The position numbers and the translations under genes were made by a program. DNA of 64,000 nucleotides from positions 17,635 to 81,634 of the forward strand of contig NZ_MJIL01000095.1 of assembly GCF_001939735.1 (NCBI RefSeq), in the 5' to 3' direction. Origin of the DNA: Photobacterium proteolyticum. Its GTDB lineage: Bacteria; Pseudomonadota; Gammaproteobacteria; Enterobacterales; Vibrionaceae. The notes below the pieces were generated by a model that had not been told where the DNA came from, ran no database searches, and saw only the letters and a list, made by a program, of their open reading frames with translations. Positions 27,007 to 35,216 of the stretch are shown here, piece by piece; positions within the stretch are counted from its first letter, which is position 1, and each line of letters starts with the position of its first letter.

Positions 27007-27837
27007 TTAGTGCTCAGGGACATTGAGCCTGTGTTCAAGCCAGGCGGCAAAGCCGGATAGCACTAAGGTGACGCATAGGTAAATGCCGGCGACAGAGAAC
27101 CATACTTCAAACGGCATAGCGGTATCGGCGACGATGTTCCTTCCTTCTGTCGTGAGGTCAAAAATCGCCATCACACTGACAATCGATGAGTTTTTAACAA
27201 GAGACACCGCCTCATTGGTCAGCTGTGGCAGGATCTTTTTGATAACCTGAGGAAGGATGACAAAGCGATAGCTATCGCTGTATGACAGTCCTAGGCTCTG
27301 GCTGGCTTCAAATTGCCCCTTGGCTATGCTGTTCAGACCGGCACGGAAAATTTCTGCGGTATAGGCCCCCTGAAATAGAGACAGAGCCAGAACGGCGGTG
27401 GTAAAGCGCTCCAGTCCGAGTACCGGGCCGAACACGAAGTACAGCAGGTAAATCTGTACAAGGAGCGGAGTATTCCGGATGAGCTCGATATACCCGCGCG
27501 CCAGTCCGCGGCCGATAATGGAATCAGACATCCTAAGCAGCGCCGTTGCCAGTCCGACAGCCAAGGTGCATACAAGGCTGACTGTTGATATTTTCAGCGT
27601 GACTAATAGTCCTTCCAGTAATTCTGCAGGAAACCATTCGCCATCTTCAACGAACCACAGGTACTGAGGAATACGATACCACTGCCAGCGGTAGTTCATT
27701 GCCTCGGCCCCGCTATTAAGCAGCCAGTACAGGCCCAGACCAACTAGTGCTACCTGCAAAAAGCCAGATAACACCGGTTTTAGGATTTTATACCCATAGC
27801 TCGCGGGCGCAGTCGGGGTGTTTGGATTCAAGTTCAA
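27007..27837 (-). CDS. Polar amino-acid ABC transporter permease
   Basis: 276 residues, HisMQ/GlnP type, second permease of the importer. The EAA loop EASQSLGLSYSDSYRFVILPQVI is visible. It starts with TTG three bases after the ATPase stop, suggesting translational coupling. It precedes the binding-protein gene, so the substrate-binding gene is flanked by the two permease genes. Together the two permeases should form a heterodimer. Confidence 0.88.
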   Translation of the reverse strand: MNLNPNTPTAPASYGYKILKPVLSGFLQVALVGLGLYWLLNSGAEAMNYRWQWYRIPQYLWFVEDGEWFPAELLEGLLVTLKISTVSLVCTLAVGLATALLRMSDSIIGRGLARGYIELIRNTPLLVQIYLLYFVFGPVLGLERFTTAVLALSLFQGAYTAEIFRAGLNSIAKGQFEASQSLGLSYSDSYRFVILPQVIKKILPQLTNEAVSLVKNSSIVSVMAIFDLTTEGRNIVADTAMPFEVWFSVAGIYLCVTLVLSGFAAWLEHRLNVPEH

Positions 27838-27840
27838 GGC

Positions 27841-28578
27841 TTAATAACTCAGTATCTGTTCAAGGAATTGTTGGGTACGAGCCTGGCAAGGTGTATCAAA
27901 TAATTGGGCTGGTGGGGCGACTTCAACAATCTCGCCCTCGTCCATAAAGACAACGCGGTCGGCGACTTGTCTTGCAAAGCCCATTTCATGGGTGACACAG
28001 ACCATGGTGATTCCTTCTGTGGCCAGCTCTTTCATGACATCGAGCACTTCTCTGATCATTTCCGGGTCAAGTGCCGAAGTTGGCTCATCAAACAGCAAAA
28101 TATCAGGCTTCATACACAGCGAACGGGCAATAGCCACACGTTGTTGCTGGCCACCGGAGAGTTGGGCCGGATACTTATTGGCCTGGTGACCGATATGCAC
28201 ACGATCAAGGTATTCCCGTGCGAGCTTTTCGGCATCGGGTCGGGACATTTTAAGGGTACGTCGTGGCGCCAGGGTCAGGTTATCGAGCACAGTCATATGC
28301 GGGAACAGATTAAAGTGCTGGAATACCATACCGACCTGACCGCGGATGGATTTTAAATGTTTATTATTTAGTGGCTGGCCTGCAACCAGCAGTTCGCCAG
28401 TGTTGTATTGCTCGAGTCCGTTGATGCAGCGGATCAGGGTCGATTTTCCCGAGCCGGACGGGCCGCAAATCACCAGGCGCTCACCACGTTCAATAGTCAG
28501 GTTAATATTCTTGAGGGCATGGAAATCGCCATACCATTTATCGACGTTTCGAAATGAAACGACTGTATTATCAGGCAC
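27841..28578 (-). CDS. Polar amino-acid ABC transporter ATP-binding protein
   Basis: 245 residues from the chosen GTG. Walker A GPSGSGKST, signature LSGGQQQR, Walker B ILLFDEPTSALD and a switch His in VCVTHEMGFA give a complete GlnQ/HisP-type ATPase. It is first in the four-gene operon. An ATG seven codons upstream (28599) is in frame, but GAGGTC lies 8 bases before the GTG at 28578, which I prefer. It powers uptake through the permease pair downstream. Confidence 0.9.
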   Translation of the reverse strand: MPDNTVVSFRNVDKWYGDFHALKNINLTIERGERLVICGPSGSGKSTLIRCINGLEQYNTGELLVAGQPLNNKHLKSIRGQVGMVFQHFNLFPHMTVLDNLTLAPRRTLKMSRPDAEKLAREYLDRVHIGHQANKYPAQLSGGQQQRVAIARSLCMKPDILLFDEPTSALDPEMIREVLDVMKELATEGITMVCVTHEMGFARQVADRVVFMDEGEIVEVAPPAQLFDTPCQARTQQFLEQILSY

Positions 28579-28930
28579 CGTAGCGACCTCGAAAATCATA
28601 AGTTGTTGTTCATATGCTATTGCTTTTACAAATTATTTTCAAAGTGATAGCACTCAAAAGGCAAAATAAGCTGTTTCATTGAAATACCTTTGCTTGAATT
28701 TTGAGCAGGTGTGCGGTGGTAAAAATTCGGCAGGGATAAATTTCGTAGCAATATTGTGCTATCCCATCTCGATAGAGCGAGAAATGTGTAATTTAATTTC
28801 AAATAGCGTTTGCACTACCGCTGTTAAGGCGATAAGTTAAAGTCAATGGGATGTGAGATTTACTGTCAACGATCTCTGTACATCTAAGTTTACACGTTGA
28901 CAGGTGATAGTAATACGGGAAGTAATGAGC
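28579..28930. other. Divergent promoter region, ABC operon and aroG
   Basis: This 352-base region separates the ABC operon from aroG. It contains the TyrR box at 28877-28894. The rest is AT-rich and shows no gene. Divergent promoters are expected here, but I could not fix them. Confidence 0.5.
28877..28894. promoter_or_regulatory. TyrR box upstream of aroG
   Basis: TGTACA-N6-TTTACA. The known TyrR consensus is TGTAAA-N6-TTTACA, so only one base deviates. It lies 36 bases before the aroG start. The match and the gene's role make tyrosine or phenylalanine repression by TyrR likely. Confidence 0.75.
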
Positions 28931-29983
28931 ATGCATAAAACAGATGACGTACGCATTCGCGAGATTAAAGAACTTTTACCACCAGTTGCAGTATTGGAGC
29001 GTTTTCCGGCAACTGAAAATGCATCTGAAACGGTGTTTCAGGCACGTCAGTCGATCCACAATATCTTGAATGACGAAGATGATCGTTTACTTGTCATCGT
29101 AGGCCCTTGTTCGATTCATGATACAGAAGCTGCACTTGAGTATGGTAAGAAGCTCAAATCGCTCCGAGAAGAGCTAAAAGGCGAGTTGGAAGTGGTCATG
29201 CGTGTGTATTTTGAAAAGCCGCGTACTACAGTTGGCTGGAAGGGGCTGATCAATGACCCGTTTATGGATGGAAGCTTTCAGCTAAACGACGGTCTGCGTA
29301 TCGGACGTAAACTGTTGCTTGATTTGACTGATATGGGAGTACCGACCGCCGGTGAATTCCTGGATATGATCACTCCACAGTACATGGGCGATCTGATCAG
29401 CTGGGGTGCAATCGGGGCGCGGACTACCGAATCACAGGTTCACCGTGAGTTGGCTTCAGGCTTGTCTTGTCCGGTTGGTTTCAAGAACGGTACTGACGGT
29501 AACATCAAAATTGCTACTGACGCGATTGGTTCATCAAGTGCGCCTCATCACTTCCTGTCAGTAACCAAGTACGGCCATTCCGCCATTGTATCAACGGCGG
29601 GCAATGAAGACTGTCATATCATTCTTCGTGGCGGTAAAGAGCCGAACTACAGTGCTGAGCATGTTAATGCGATCACTGATCAGCTAGATAAAGCAGGTTT
29701 GCGCCAGAAAGTGATGATCGATTTCAGCCATGCTAACAGTTTGAAGCAGTTCCAGCGTCAGCTGGTGGTTTCTGAAGATGTGGGCAGTCAGATTGCTGAT
29801 GGCAATGATGCTATTTTCGGCGTTATGATTGAAAGTCATCTGGTCGAAGGACGTCAGGATATTGTCGACGGTAAAGTCGCTACCTATGGTCAGAGCATTA
29901 CCGATGCATGCATTGGCTGGGCTGATACGGAAAAAGTGCTTCGCCAACTGGCAAGTGATGTCAGCAAGCGCCGCCAGAAGTAA
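28931..29983 (+). CDS. aroG: 3-deoxy-7-phosphoheptulonate synthase (class I, AroG type)
   Basis: 350 residues, the same length as E. coli AroG. It joins phosphoenolpyruvate and erythrose 4-phosphate in the first step of the shikimate pathway. Conserved stretches are VGPCSIHD, KPRTTVGWKGL, GARTTESQVHRE, KNGTDG, HIILRGG and MIDFSHANS. The N-terminal DVRIREIKELLPP, part of the allosteric Phe site in AroG, favours AroG over AroF or AroH. The in-frame ATG at 28925 is too near GGGAAG; ATG 28931 has good spacing and gives the family start. A TyrR box lies upstream. Confidence 0.93.
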   Translation: MHKTDDVRIREIKELLPPVAVLERFPATENASETVFQARQSIHNILNDEDDRLLVIVGPCSIHDTEAALEYGKKLKSLREELKGELEVVMRVYFEKPRTTVGWKGLINDPFMDGSFQLNDGLRIGRKLLLDLTDMGVPTAGEFLDMITPQYMGDLISWGAIGARTTESQVHRELASGLSCPVGFKNGTDGNIKIATDAIGSSSAPHHFLSVTKYGHSAIVSTAGNEDCHIILRGGKEPNYSAEHVNAITDQLDKAGLRQKVMIDFSHANSLKQFQRQLVVSEDVGSQIADGNDAIFGVMIESHLVEGRQDIVDGKVATYGQSITDACIGWADTEKVLRQLASDVSKRRQK

Positions 29984-30006
29984 TCAATAACTGAATTGAG
30001 AATAAC

Positions 30007-30034
30007 AAAGGCCTGATAGACAATCAGGCCTTTT
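30007..30034 (+). terminator. Intrinsic terminator after aroG
   Basis: 11-bp stem AAAGGCCTGAT/ATCAGGCCTTT with a 5-nt loop and a T4 run. It lies between aroG and the convergent lipoprotein gene and may serve both. Confidence 0.88.
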
Positions 30035-30058
30035 GCGTTAGGGGTTATATGTCGATAA

Positions 30059-30577
30059 TCACTGAGGCGGATAGTTTTTAAACATCTCGACAACTTGCTC
30101 GTCTATAAATTCATCCCTCGATTTTGATGTCATTGTTTCCGTGAGTTTGCGCTGTGATATCGAGCGCCAGACAATTTTATTGTTGTCATTATCGATCAGT
30201 TCGACGACTAATTTGCCATACCGGTATTCGCGATACTGCGATGGGCTTGTATAGGCCACTCCGACGTTTCGGTGTCTGTAACCAAAGCCGAGAGTGGTAC
30301 CGTAAGAGCGGAAATCAGATTGTTGCTGTATGTAGTGCTTAACGGTGAGATCGGCTGCGTTGGGTTCAGCGGTAAGTCCTTTGTTATCAAGCTGCGCAGT
30401 GATGGCATTTTCGACTCGTGAGGAGTCCAGGGTGATCACCGTGTTAGCAGGAGAAGAGGCAAACTGATAGGTTTTGAATTGGTAGTAGTTAACTTGGGCA
30501 TCATAGTCAGTGGCGACATCGGCGCTGCAACCAACTATGGCGACGCTGATCAAGATTGGACGAAAAAAAGGCAACAT
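30059..30577 (-). CDS. DUF4136-family lipoprotein
   Basis: 172 residues. The short N-terminal signal ends in the lipobox IVGC (Cys near 17), so the mature protein should be lipid-anchored. The DUF4136 pattern is clear: an early YYQFKTYQF motif, a helix with ENAITAQLDNKGL, then beta strands including GKLVVELIDNDNNKIVWRS. The function of the family is unknown. AAAGGA precedes the ATG. It stands alone. Confidence 0.82.
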   Translation of the reverse strand: MLPFFRPILISVAIVGCSADVATDYDAQVNYYQFKTYQFASSPANTVITLDSSRVENAITAQLDNKGLTAEPNAADLTVKHYIQQQSDFRSYGTTLGFGYRHRNVGVAYTSPSQYREYRYGKLVVELIDNDNNKIVWRSISQRKLTETMTSKSRDEFIDEQVVEMFKNYPPQ

Positions 30578-30689
30578 CGCTAGTATCCTTTGATAACGCT
30601 ACATCACCAATTATAGCAAAGCCGATCTTGCCAACTGGCTGGGGTATCTGTTTGAAAATTAGATTGACAGTGGCTTGTCTTATTCCTAT

Positions 30690-30707
30690 CATCGTCATTC
30701 GACGATG
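30690..30707. promoter_or_regulatory. Putative ArsR operator upstream of arsR
   Basis: Perfect dyad CATCGTC-N4-GACGATG, 17 bases before the arsR start. The core ATCGTC-N4-GACGAT recurs before acr3, so it is very probably the ArsR binding site giving autoregulation. Confidence 0.8.
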
Positions 30708-30724
30708 AACGAAAGGTGTGAAAA

Positions 30725-31033
30725 ATGGCTTGTGTCACGGTATTGGACGGTATTGAAATCGATGAAACAAAAGAGCTTGCCTTGGCAAGTTTGTCGAAAG
30801 CATTGTCGCACCCGGCCCGAGTTCGAATTCTGAGGATCCTGACCCGGCAGCAAGGTTGCTTGAACAGCGATCTTGTCGGTGAACTGGGTTTGGCACAGTC
30901 GACTGTTTCTGAACACCTGCGGATTTTGAAGGCTGCCGGTCTGGTGATTGCAGAGCCGAAGCCGCCAAGAACCTGTTTTACGGTAAACCAGGAAAAGCTA
31001 GAAGAATTTCGAGAGTTGCTGTCGTATTTATAG
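30725..31033 (+). CDS. arsR: ArsR-family metalloregulator
   Basis: 102-residue winged-helix repressor. The DNA-recognition helix reads LAQSTVSEHLRILKAAGLV, typical of ArsR/SmtB proteins. The classical E. coli arsenic site (ELCVCDLC) is absent. Instead there are three isolated cysteines, Cys3, Cys44 and Cys84, which may bind As(III) in another arrangement. AAAGGTG precedes the ATG. A dyad operator lies before it and before the next gene, acr3, which makes arsenite-responsive repression the natural reading. Confidence 0.88.
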   Translation: MACVTVLDGIEIDETKELALASLSKALSHPARVRILRILTRQQGCLNSDLVGELGLAQSTVSEHLRILKAAGLVIAEPKPPRTCFTVNQEKLEEFRELLSYL

Positions 31034-31050
31034 CAACTTGTACAGAGGTT

Positions 31051-31073
31051 GGCCATCACGAATGGCCTTTTTT
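31051..31073 (+). terminator. Hairpin terminator between arsR and acr3
   Basis: Stem GGCCAT/ATGGCC with a 5-nt loop, then T6. It separates arsR from acr3, consistent with acr3 having its own promoter and operator. Confidence 0.7.
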
Positions 31074-31085
31074 AAACAACAATAT

Positions 31086-31101
31086 ATCGTCAATCGACGA
31101 T
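31086..31101. promoter_or_regulatory. Putative ArsR operator upstream of acr3
   Basis: Dyad ATCGTC-N4-GACGAT, identical in its arms to the core of the site before arsR. It lies 21 bases before the acr3 start codon. Confidence 0.8.
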
Positions 31102-31122
31102 TAACTATGCGAGTGTAAATGC

Positions 31123-32163
31123 ATGGGTATTTTTGAACGTTTTCTAAGTATATGGGTCGGGCTCGGCATGCTAGCGGGCTTGGTGGGTGGTTCGCTGTTC
31201 CCTGGCGTTTTTTCTTTTTTGGGCGGATTACAGTATGCCCAGATCAATTTGGTCATTGCGGTTCTGATTTGGTTGATGATCTACCCGATGATGATGCAGG
31301 TTGATTTTAAATCGGTTCGTGATATACACCGTCGGCCAAAAGGGCTGATCATTACTATTGCGGTGAACTGGTTGATCAAGCCTTTCACTATGGCTTTGCT
31401 TGCTATGTTGTTCATGCGTTATGTATTTGGTGACTGGATTTCGCCATCATTAGGTGAAGAGTACATTGCTGGTATGATCTTGCTTGGTGTAGCGCCTTGT
31501 ACCGCGATGGTGTTTGTCTGGAGCCAGCTAACGAAAGGTGATGCAAACTATACGGTTGCCCAGGTAGCGATTAATGATTTGATCATGGTAGTTGCTTTTG
31601 CACCGATTGCTGCATTCTTGCTAGGAGTAACCGATGTCACTGTTCCTTGGGATACATTATTGCTGTCGGTAAGTTTGTTTGTAGTTATTCCGCTAGTTGC
31701 CGGTGCATTAACGCGTCAGTTTGTTCGCAACAAGTCTAAATTGGATAAGCTTTCTGCAACAATGAAGCCGCTTTCAATTATGGGCTTGGTGGGTACGGTT
31801 ATCCTGCTGTTTGGTTTTCAGGCGCAGACAATTCTAGATAACCCGGTTGATATTGTATTGATTGCAATTCCATTACTCATCCAGACATACCTTATTTTCG
31901 CGGTGACTTACGTTTGGATGAAGAAGTGGAAACAACCACATTGTGTTGCTGCTCCAGGTAGTATGATTGGTGCGTCTAACTTCTTTGAGTTGGCAGTTGC
32001 AGTGGCTATTAGTTTGTTTGGTATTCACTCGGGGGCGGCGCTGGCTACTGTTGTGGGTGTGCTTGTCGAGGTGCCTGTAATGCTATCGCTGGTGGCTTAT
32101 GCCAATAGAACAAAGAGCCATTTTGCATCTGACATGGACCTGAGCGGTGAAGCCAGTTCATAA
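31123..32163 (+). CDS. acr3: ACR3-type arsenite efflux permease
   Basis: 346 residues with about ten membrane spans, in the BART superfamily. The conserved Cys126 of GVAPCTAMVFVWSQL, needed for As(III) transport in studied Acr3 proteins, is present, as is the NDLIMV motif. It extrudes arsenite across the inner membrane, driven by the proton-motive force. No arsenate reductase (arsC) lies nearby, so arsenate resistance would need one elsewhere. The ribosome site is weak. Confidence 0.93.
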   Translation: MGIFERFLSIWVGLGMLAGLVGGSLFPGVFSFLGGLQYAQINLVIAVLIWLMIYPMMMQVDFKSVRDIHRRPKGLIITIAVNWLIKPFTMALLAMLFMRYVFGDWISPSLGEEYIAGMILLGVAPCTAMVFVWSQLTKGDANYTVAQVAINDLIMVVAFAPIAAFLLGVTDVTVPWDTLLLSVSLFVVIPLVAGALTRQFVRNKSKLDKLSATMKPLSIMGLVGTVILLFGFQAQTILDNPVDIVLIAIPLLIQTYLIFAVTYVWMKKWKQPHCVAAPGSMIGASNFFELAVAVAISLFGIHSGAALATVVGVLVEVPVMLSLVAYANRTKSHFASDMDLSGEASS

Positions 32164-32220
32164 ACCTTACTGGCATTAACTTAGCGTTAATTTAGCAATA
32201 TTATTGTAGTTCTATTATCC

Positions 32221-32252
32221 AAGACCTCTTATTCCAGATAAGAGGTCTTTTA
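32221..32252. terminator. Intrinsic terminator after acr3
   Basis: 12-bp stem AAGACCTCTTAT/ATAAGAGGTCTT with a 5-nt loop. It is T-rich after the stem and may also stop transcription from the convergent small gene. Confidence 0.85.
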
Positions 32253-32262
32253 TTATGTCTGG

Positions 32263-32448
32263 TTATTTTCTTTGCAACCTGAAACCGTCGTTGAATTCAA
32301 TAGAGCGAACTTCACGGATCCGGATATCGTGGAGCACTTTATTGCTGTGGGGGAATTGGCAATAAATCGCGAATTCTTTATGCAATCCGTTATCAACAAA
32401 CGCATCTAAAATATCTTTAGTGTCTGCGATGAGTACTTTGTCTTCCAT
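32263..32448 (-). CDS. Small hypothetical protein (61 aa)
   Basis: Unrecognised. A soluble, mixed-charge 61-residue frame with one Cys. The stop lies 11 bases from a terminator hairpin, which supports it as a gene, but the ribosome site (GGTAAA) is weak. Confidence 0.45.
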   Translation of the reverse strand: MEDKVLIADTKDILDAFVDNGLHKEFAIYCQFPHSNKVLHDIRIREVRSIEFNDGFRLQRK

Positions 32449-32571
32449 TTTACCGGCCCAGCTGTTGCACTTAAATTCAGTGTAGGGAGCTTGGAAGAGA
32501 AGAAATGTGTTAACTCTGAGACGTCTGAAAGACGGTACTGAAAATTACAGTTACCTAAGTTGGCATACAAG

Positions 32572-32599
32572 AAGGCTGACATACAAGTATGACAGCCTT
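32572..32599 (-). terminator. Hairpin downstream of oxidoreductase gene
   Basis: Stem AAGGCTG/CAGCCTT extended by CATA/TATG across a one-base mismatch, loop CTTG on the minus strand. It lies 14 bases after the oxidoreductase stop. The T-tract is poor. Confidence 0.6.
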
Positions 32600-32612
32600 T
32601 CGGATACTGAGC

Positions 32613-33590
32613 TTACGCCGTTAGTACAATTTTGCCGACAGCCTGGCCAGATTCCAGACGTTGATGGGCTGCTGATACCTCCCAGATTGAATGGTGTGAG
32701 TCATCGATCAGTGGTTTGATTGCTCCGTTATCAACCAGTGTTGCAATTTGAGCAAGGATCTCGCCATGTGAGCAGCGGTTCAGGCCGTGTACCAAAGGGA
32801 TTAGCATGAGCACACTGTGAAAGCTCAAGCTTTTAAGAGCAACGTGCAGCACGTCATTAATTGGCAACGTGGTGGCAACTGAACCATTATATCGGGCGGC
32901 CTCGAAGCTGCGTTGAATATTCTCGCCGGCAATTGTGTCAAAAACAGCATCAAATCCATTGCCGCCAGTATATTGGGAGACGTAGCTTTGCACATCTTGC
33001 TCCGTCACGTTCACCAAGTTATCGGCCCCCAATGTTGCTGCCGTTTCAAGGTTGCGCGGTAATGTTGTGGCGGTAACCGTTGCACCAAGGTGCTTGGCTA
33101 GCTGAATAGCAATATGCCCGACACCGCCTGTAGCACCATGGATAAGCACGTTTTCTCCCGGCTGAACTTTTAGCTTATCGACCAGGGCTTCCCAGGCAGT
33201 AATAGATACCAGTGGAAGTGCAGCCGCTTCACGCATGCTTAGGGAGGATGGTTTCAGCGCCATTAAATCAGCATCAACTAGCATGAACTCGGCAAGGGCG
33301 CCGTCTGTTCCAGCAATGCCGCCGGCACAGCCATAGACTTCGTCACCGACCGTGAAGTTTGTTACGCTGTCACCCACCTCCACAACAACACCAGCGACAT
33401 CACCATGTAATATTTCCGGTAGGTTTGCAGACCAAGGAGTCTCGGCTGAGCGCAACATGGTATCAAGTGGGTTAACACTCGTTGCCTTTACTGCAATAAC
33501 CATATGTCCCGTCTTGGCCTGTGGTTTCTCCCGTTCAACCTGCTGAAAAACATCGCTGTTACCCAGGGATTTAATGGCCATTGCTTTCAT
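32613..33590 (-). CDS. Zinc-free MDR quinone-oxidoreductase-like protein
   Basis: 325 residues, medium-chain dehydrogenase/reductase superfamily. GATGGVGHIAIQLAKHLGA gives the NADPH-binding Rossmann motif (around 150-168). The structural- and catalytic-zinc cysteines are missing, as in QOR-type quinone or enone reductases. An open frame continues to 33695, but ATG 33590 has AAAGGA upstream and the family-like start MKAMAIKSLG. It is divergent from a LysR regulator with 147 bases between starts, which suggests regulation by that protein. The natural substrate is unknown. Confidence 0.83.
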   Translation of the reverse strand: MKAMAIKSLGNSDVFQQVEREKPQAKTGHMVIAVKATSVNPLDTMLRSAETPWSANLPEILHGDVAGVVVEVGDSVTNFTVGDEVYGCAGGIAGTDGALAEFMLVDADLMALKPSSLSMREAAALPLVSITAWEALVDKLKVQPGENVLIHGATGGVGHIAIQLAKHLGATVTATTLPRNLETAATLGADNLVNVTEQDVQSYVSQYTGGNGFDAVFDTIAGENIQRSFEAARYNGSVATTLPINDVLHVALKSLSFHSVLMLIPLVHGLNRCSHGEILAQIATLVDNGAIKPLIDDSHHSIWEVSAAHQRLESGQAVGKIVLTA

Positions 33591-33737
33591 AATGCGTTCC
33601 TTTTGAAACCTAGTGTTTAAGTGGTTGTCATCATAATTATTGCCCTTATGGCTAACAATATGGCAGCGGTAAATACACTTTTGTCTTTTGTGCAAAGGTG
33701 GTTTAATGTACTGAAAGCTAGAATATCAAGGTTCGAT

Positions 33738-34616
33738 ATGATCACCCGATTGCAATATTTCAACTGCGTGGTAGAAACAGGCAGTATTTCAGAGGCCAGC
33801 CGAGTTTTCGATGTGCAACCTTCATCGATATCTCGCCAAATAGCAACGTTGGAGCAAGAGCTTGGTGTGAGGTTGCTAAATCGTACCACCCGTAACCTGG
33901 GGCTCACCGAGGCAGGACAGCGTTACTATGACTATTCGCAGCGTATCGTTGCCGAGCTTGATGAGGCGAAGCGGGCCGTTAACGATTTACAGCAAAGTCC
34001 GAAAGGACGGCTGAGAGTCAGTATGACGGTTGGATTTGGTGAGTCTGTCATCTTGCCACTGATACCAGACTTCCTGGCTATGTATCCAGATATTGATGTT
34101 GATCTGGAACTCACAGAGCGGGTAGTTGATTTGGTTGAAGAAAATACAGATGTGGCCATACGCAGCGGCCGCTTGCCAGATTCAACCATGATAGCCAAAA
34201 AGCTGCTAGCCAATAATTTCTTGTTATGTGCCAGTCCGGAGTATCTGGCAAAGCGAGGAACACCTGACTCACCCCAGTCGCTCAGTAATCATCAGTGTAT
34301 TCGATATGGTTATGCGGGATGGCGTGAGTGGTATTGGATGGAAGCGCCCATCAAGCGGCTCGATATTGGCAGTGCCATTACGGTAAATACGGTGAACGGA
34401 CAAAAGCAGTTGTTGCTCAGTCATGCCGGTCTCGCGTTGATGCCTTTATGGGCCGTACAAAAGGAGCTGCAAAGTGGTGAGCTGATTAACGTGCTGCCAC
34501 AACACACCTTCAGTCCCTATGAAGTACTGAGCTCTACCTATGCCATTTACCTAAAGCGTGAGCTGGTGTCTCCAAAAATTCGGGTGTTTCTCGATTATTT
34601 TAGCCGCCATATCTGA
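33738..34616 (+). CDS. LysR-family transcriptional regulator
   Basis: 292 residues. The N-terminal HTH (VVETGSISEASRVFDVQPSSISRQIATLEQELG) and C-terminal effector domain are standard. The pattern resembles the AaeR/DsdC-like CrgA branch that often sits divergent to an oxidoreductase gene, as here. The frame is open from 33621; ATG 33738 has AAGG 8 bases before it and gives the normal LysR start. It is likely to control the MDR gene at 32613-33590. The ligand is unknown, though electrophile or quinone sensing would fit. Confidence 0.88.
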   Translation: MITRLQYFNCVVETGSISEASRVFDVQPSSISRQIATLEQELGVRLLNRTTRNLGLTEAGQRYYDYSQRIVAELDEAKRAVNDLQQSPKGRLRVSMTVGFGESVILPLIPDFLAMYPDIDVDLELTERVVDLVEENTDVAIRSGRLPDSTMIAKKLLANNFLLCASPEYLAKRGTPDSPQSLSNHQCIRYGYAGWREWYWMEAPIKRLDIGSAITVNTVNGQKQLLLSHAGLALMPLWAVQKELQSGELINVLPQHTFSPYEVLSSTYAIYLKRELVSPKIRVFLDYFSRHI

Positions 34617-34721
34617 TGGTGCAGGATTCAGTATTTCGGTGCCTTTGGGTATATGCTTAGTAACATGCTTGCGTGAAGATAGACGATGGCATGATGAGAT
34701 GGCGTAGGGGTATTGCTGAAT

Positions 34722-35216
34722 ATGAGTAAAACCAAGATCTTGTTTGTTTTTGCATGTGTATTTACGGCATCGTGTATAAGTGATCTTTATTCGAAGCCTA
34801 CCGCCAACACCTCTGATGATATTTCAACAATCTCTGAGCAGTTTGTGAAAGCGACCCGCGGGGGCGTATTGGATGTAACAGCTGTTATCCCCGGTAAAAT
34901 ATACCATCCGCGTGATGGTTACATTAGCTATGAACGGTTTTGGTGTATTGATGAAGAAAAAGGATCTGTGGAAGAATATATCGAGTTAATGGCACAGGTC
35001 TGTAAATTGAAAGATGGTGTTTTCAAAGGGGAGTGGTGTGTGTCGCTGAATCATCACCTTCCTTTGTTTAGTGCCACGATCGAGCAGAACGGCACCACGT
35101 GTACAGGCGGAGATCTCACAACCATTATTCACAATAGGGAGCCGATTTCTTCAGCAACAGCCAGTGAGTGGTTGATAACCGCCGAAGCCTTTGGTTTCGA
35201 ACGGGAGGCTAAATAG
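34722..35216 (+). CDS. Hypothetical lipoprotein (164 aa)
   Basis: Unrecognised. The signal peptide has a lipobox-like FTASC, with the Cys near residue 18. The mature part has several further Cys residues, including one each in RFWCIDEE and GEWCVS and an adjacent pair-like spacing near VCKLKDG, that may form disulphides in the periplasm. The start is ATG 34722 rather than the upstream TTG, by AGGGG spacing. Its stop overlaps the stop of the next, convergent gene by 8 bases. Confidence 0.6.
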   Translation: MSKTKILFVFACVFTASCISDLYSKPTANTSDDISTISEQFVKATRGGVLDVTAVIPGKIYHPRDGYISYERFWCIDEEKGSVEEYIELMAQVCKLKDGVFKGEWCVSLNHHLPLFSATIEQNGTTCTGGDLTTIIHNREPISSATASEWLITAEAFGFEREAK

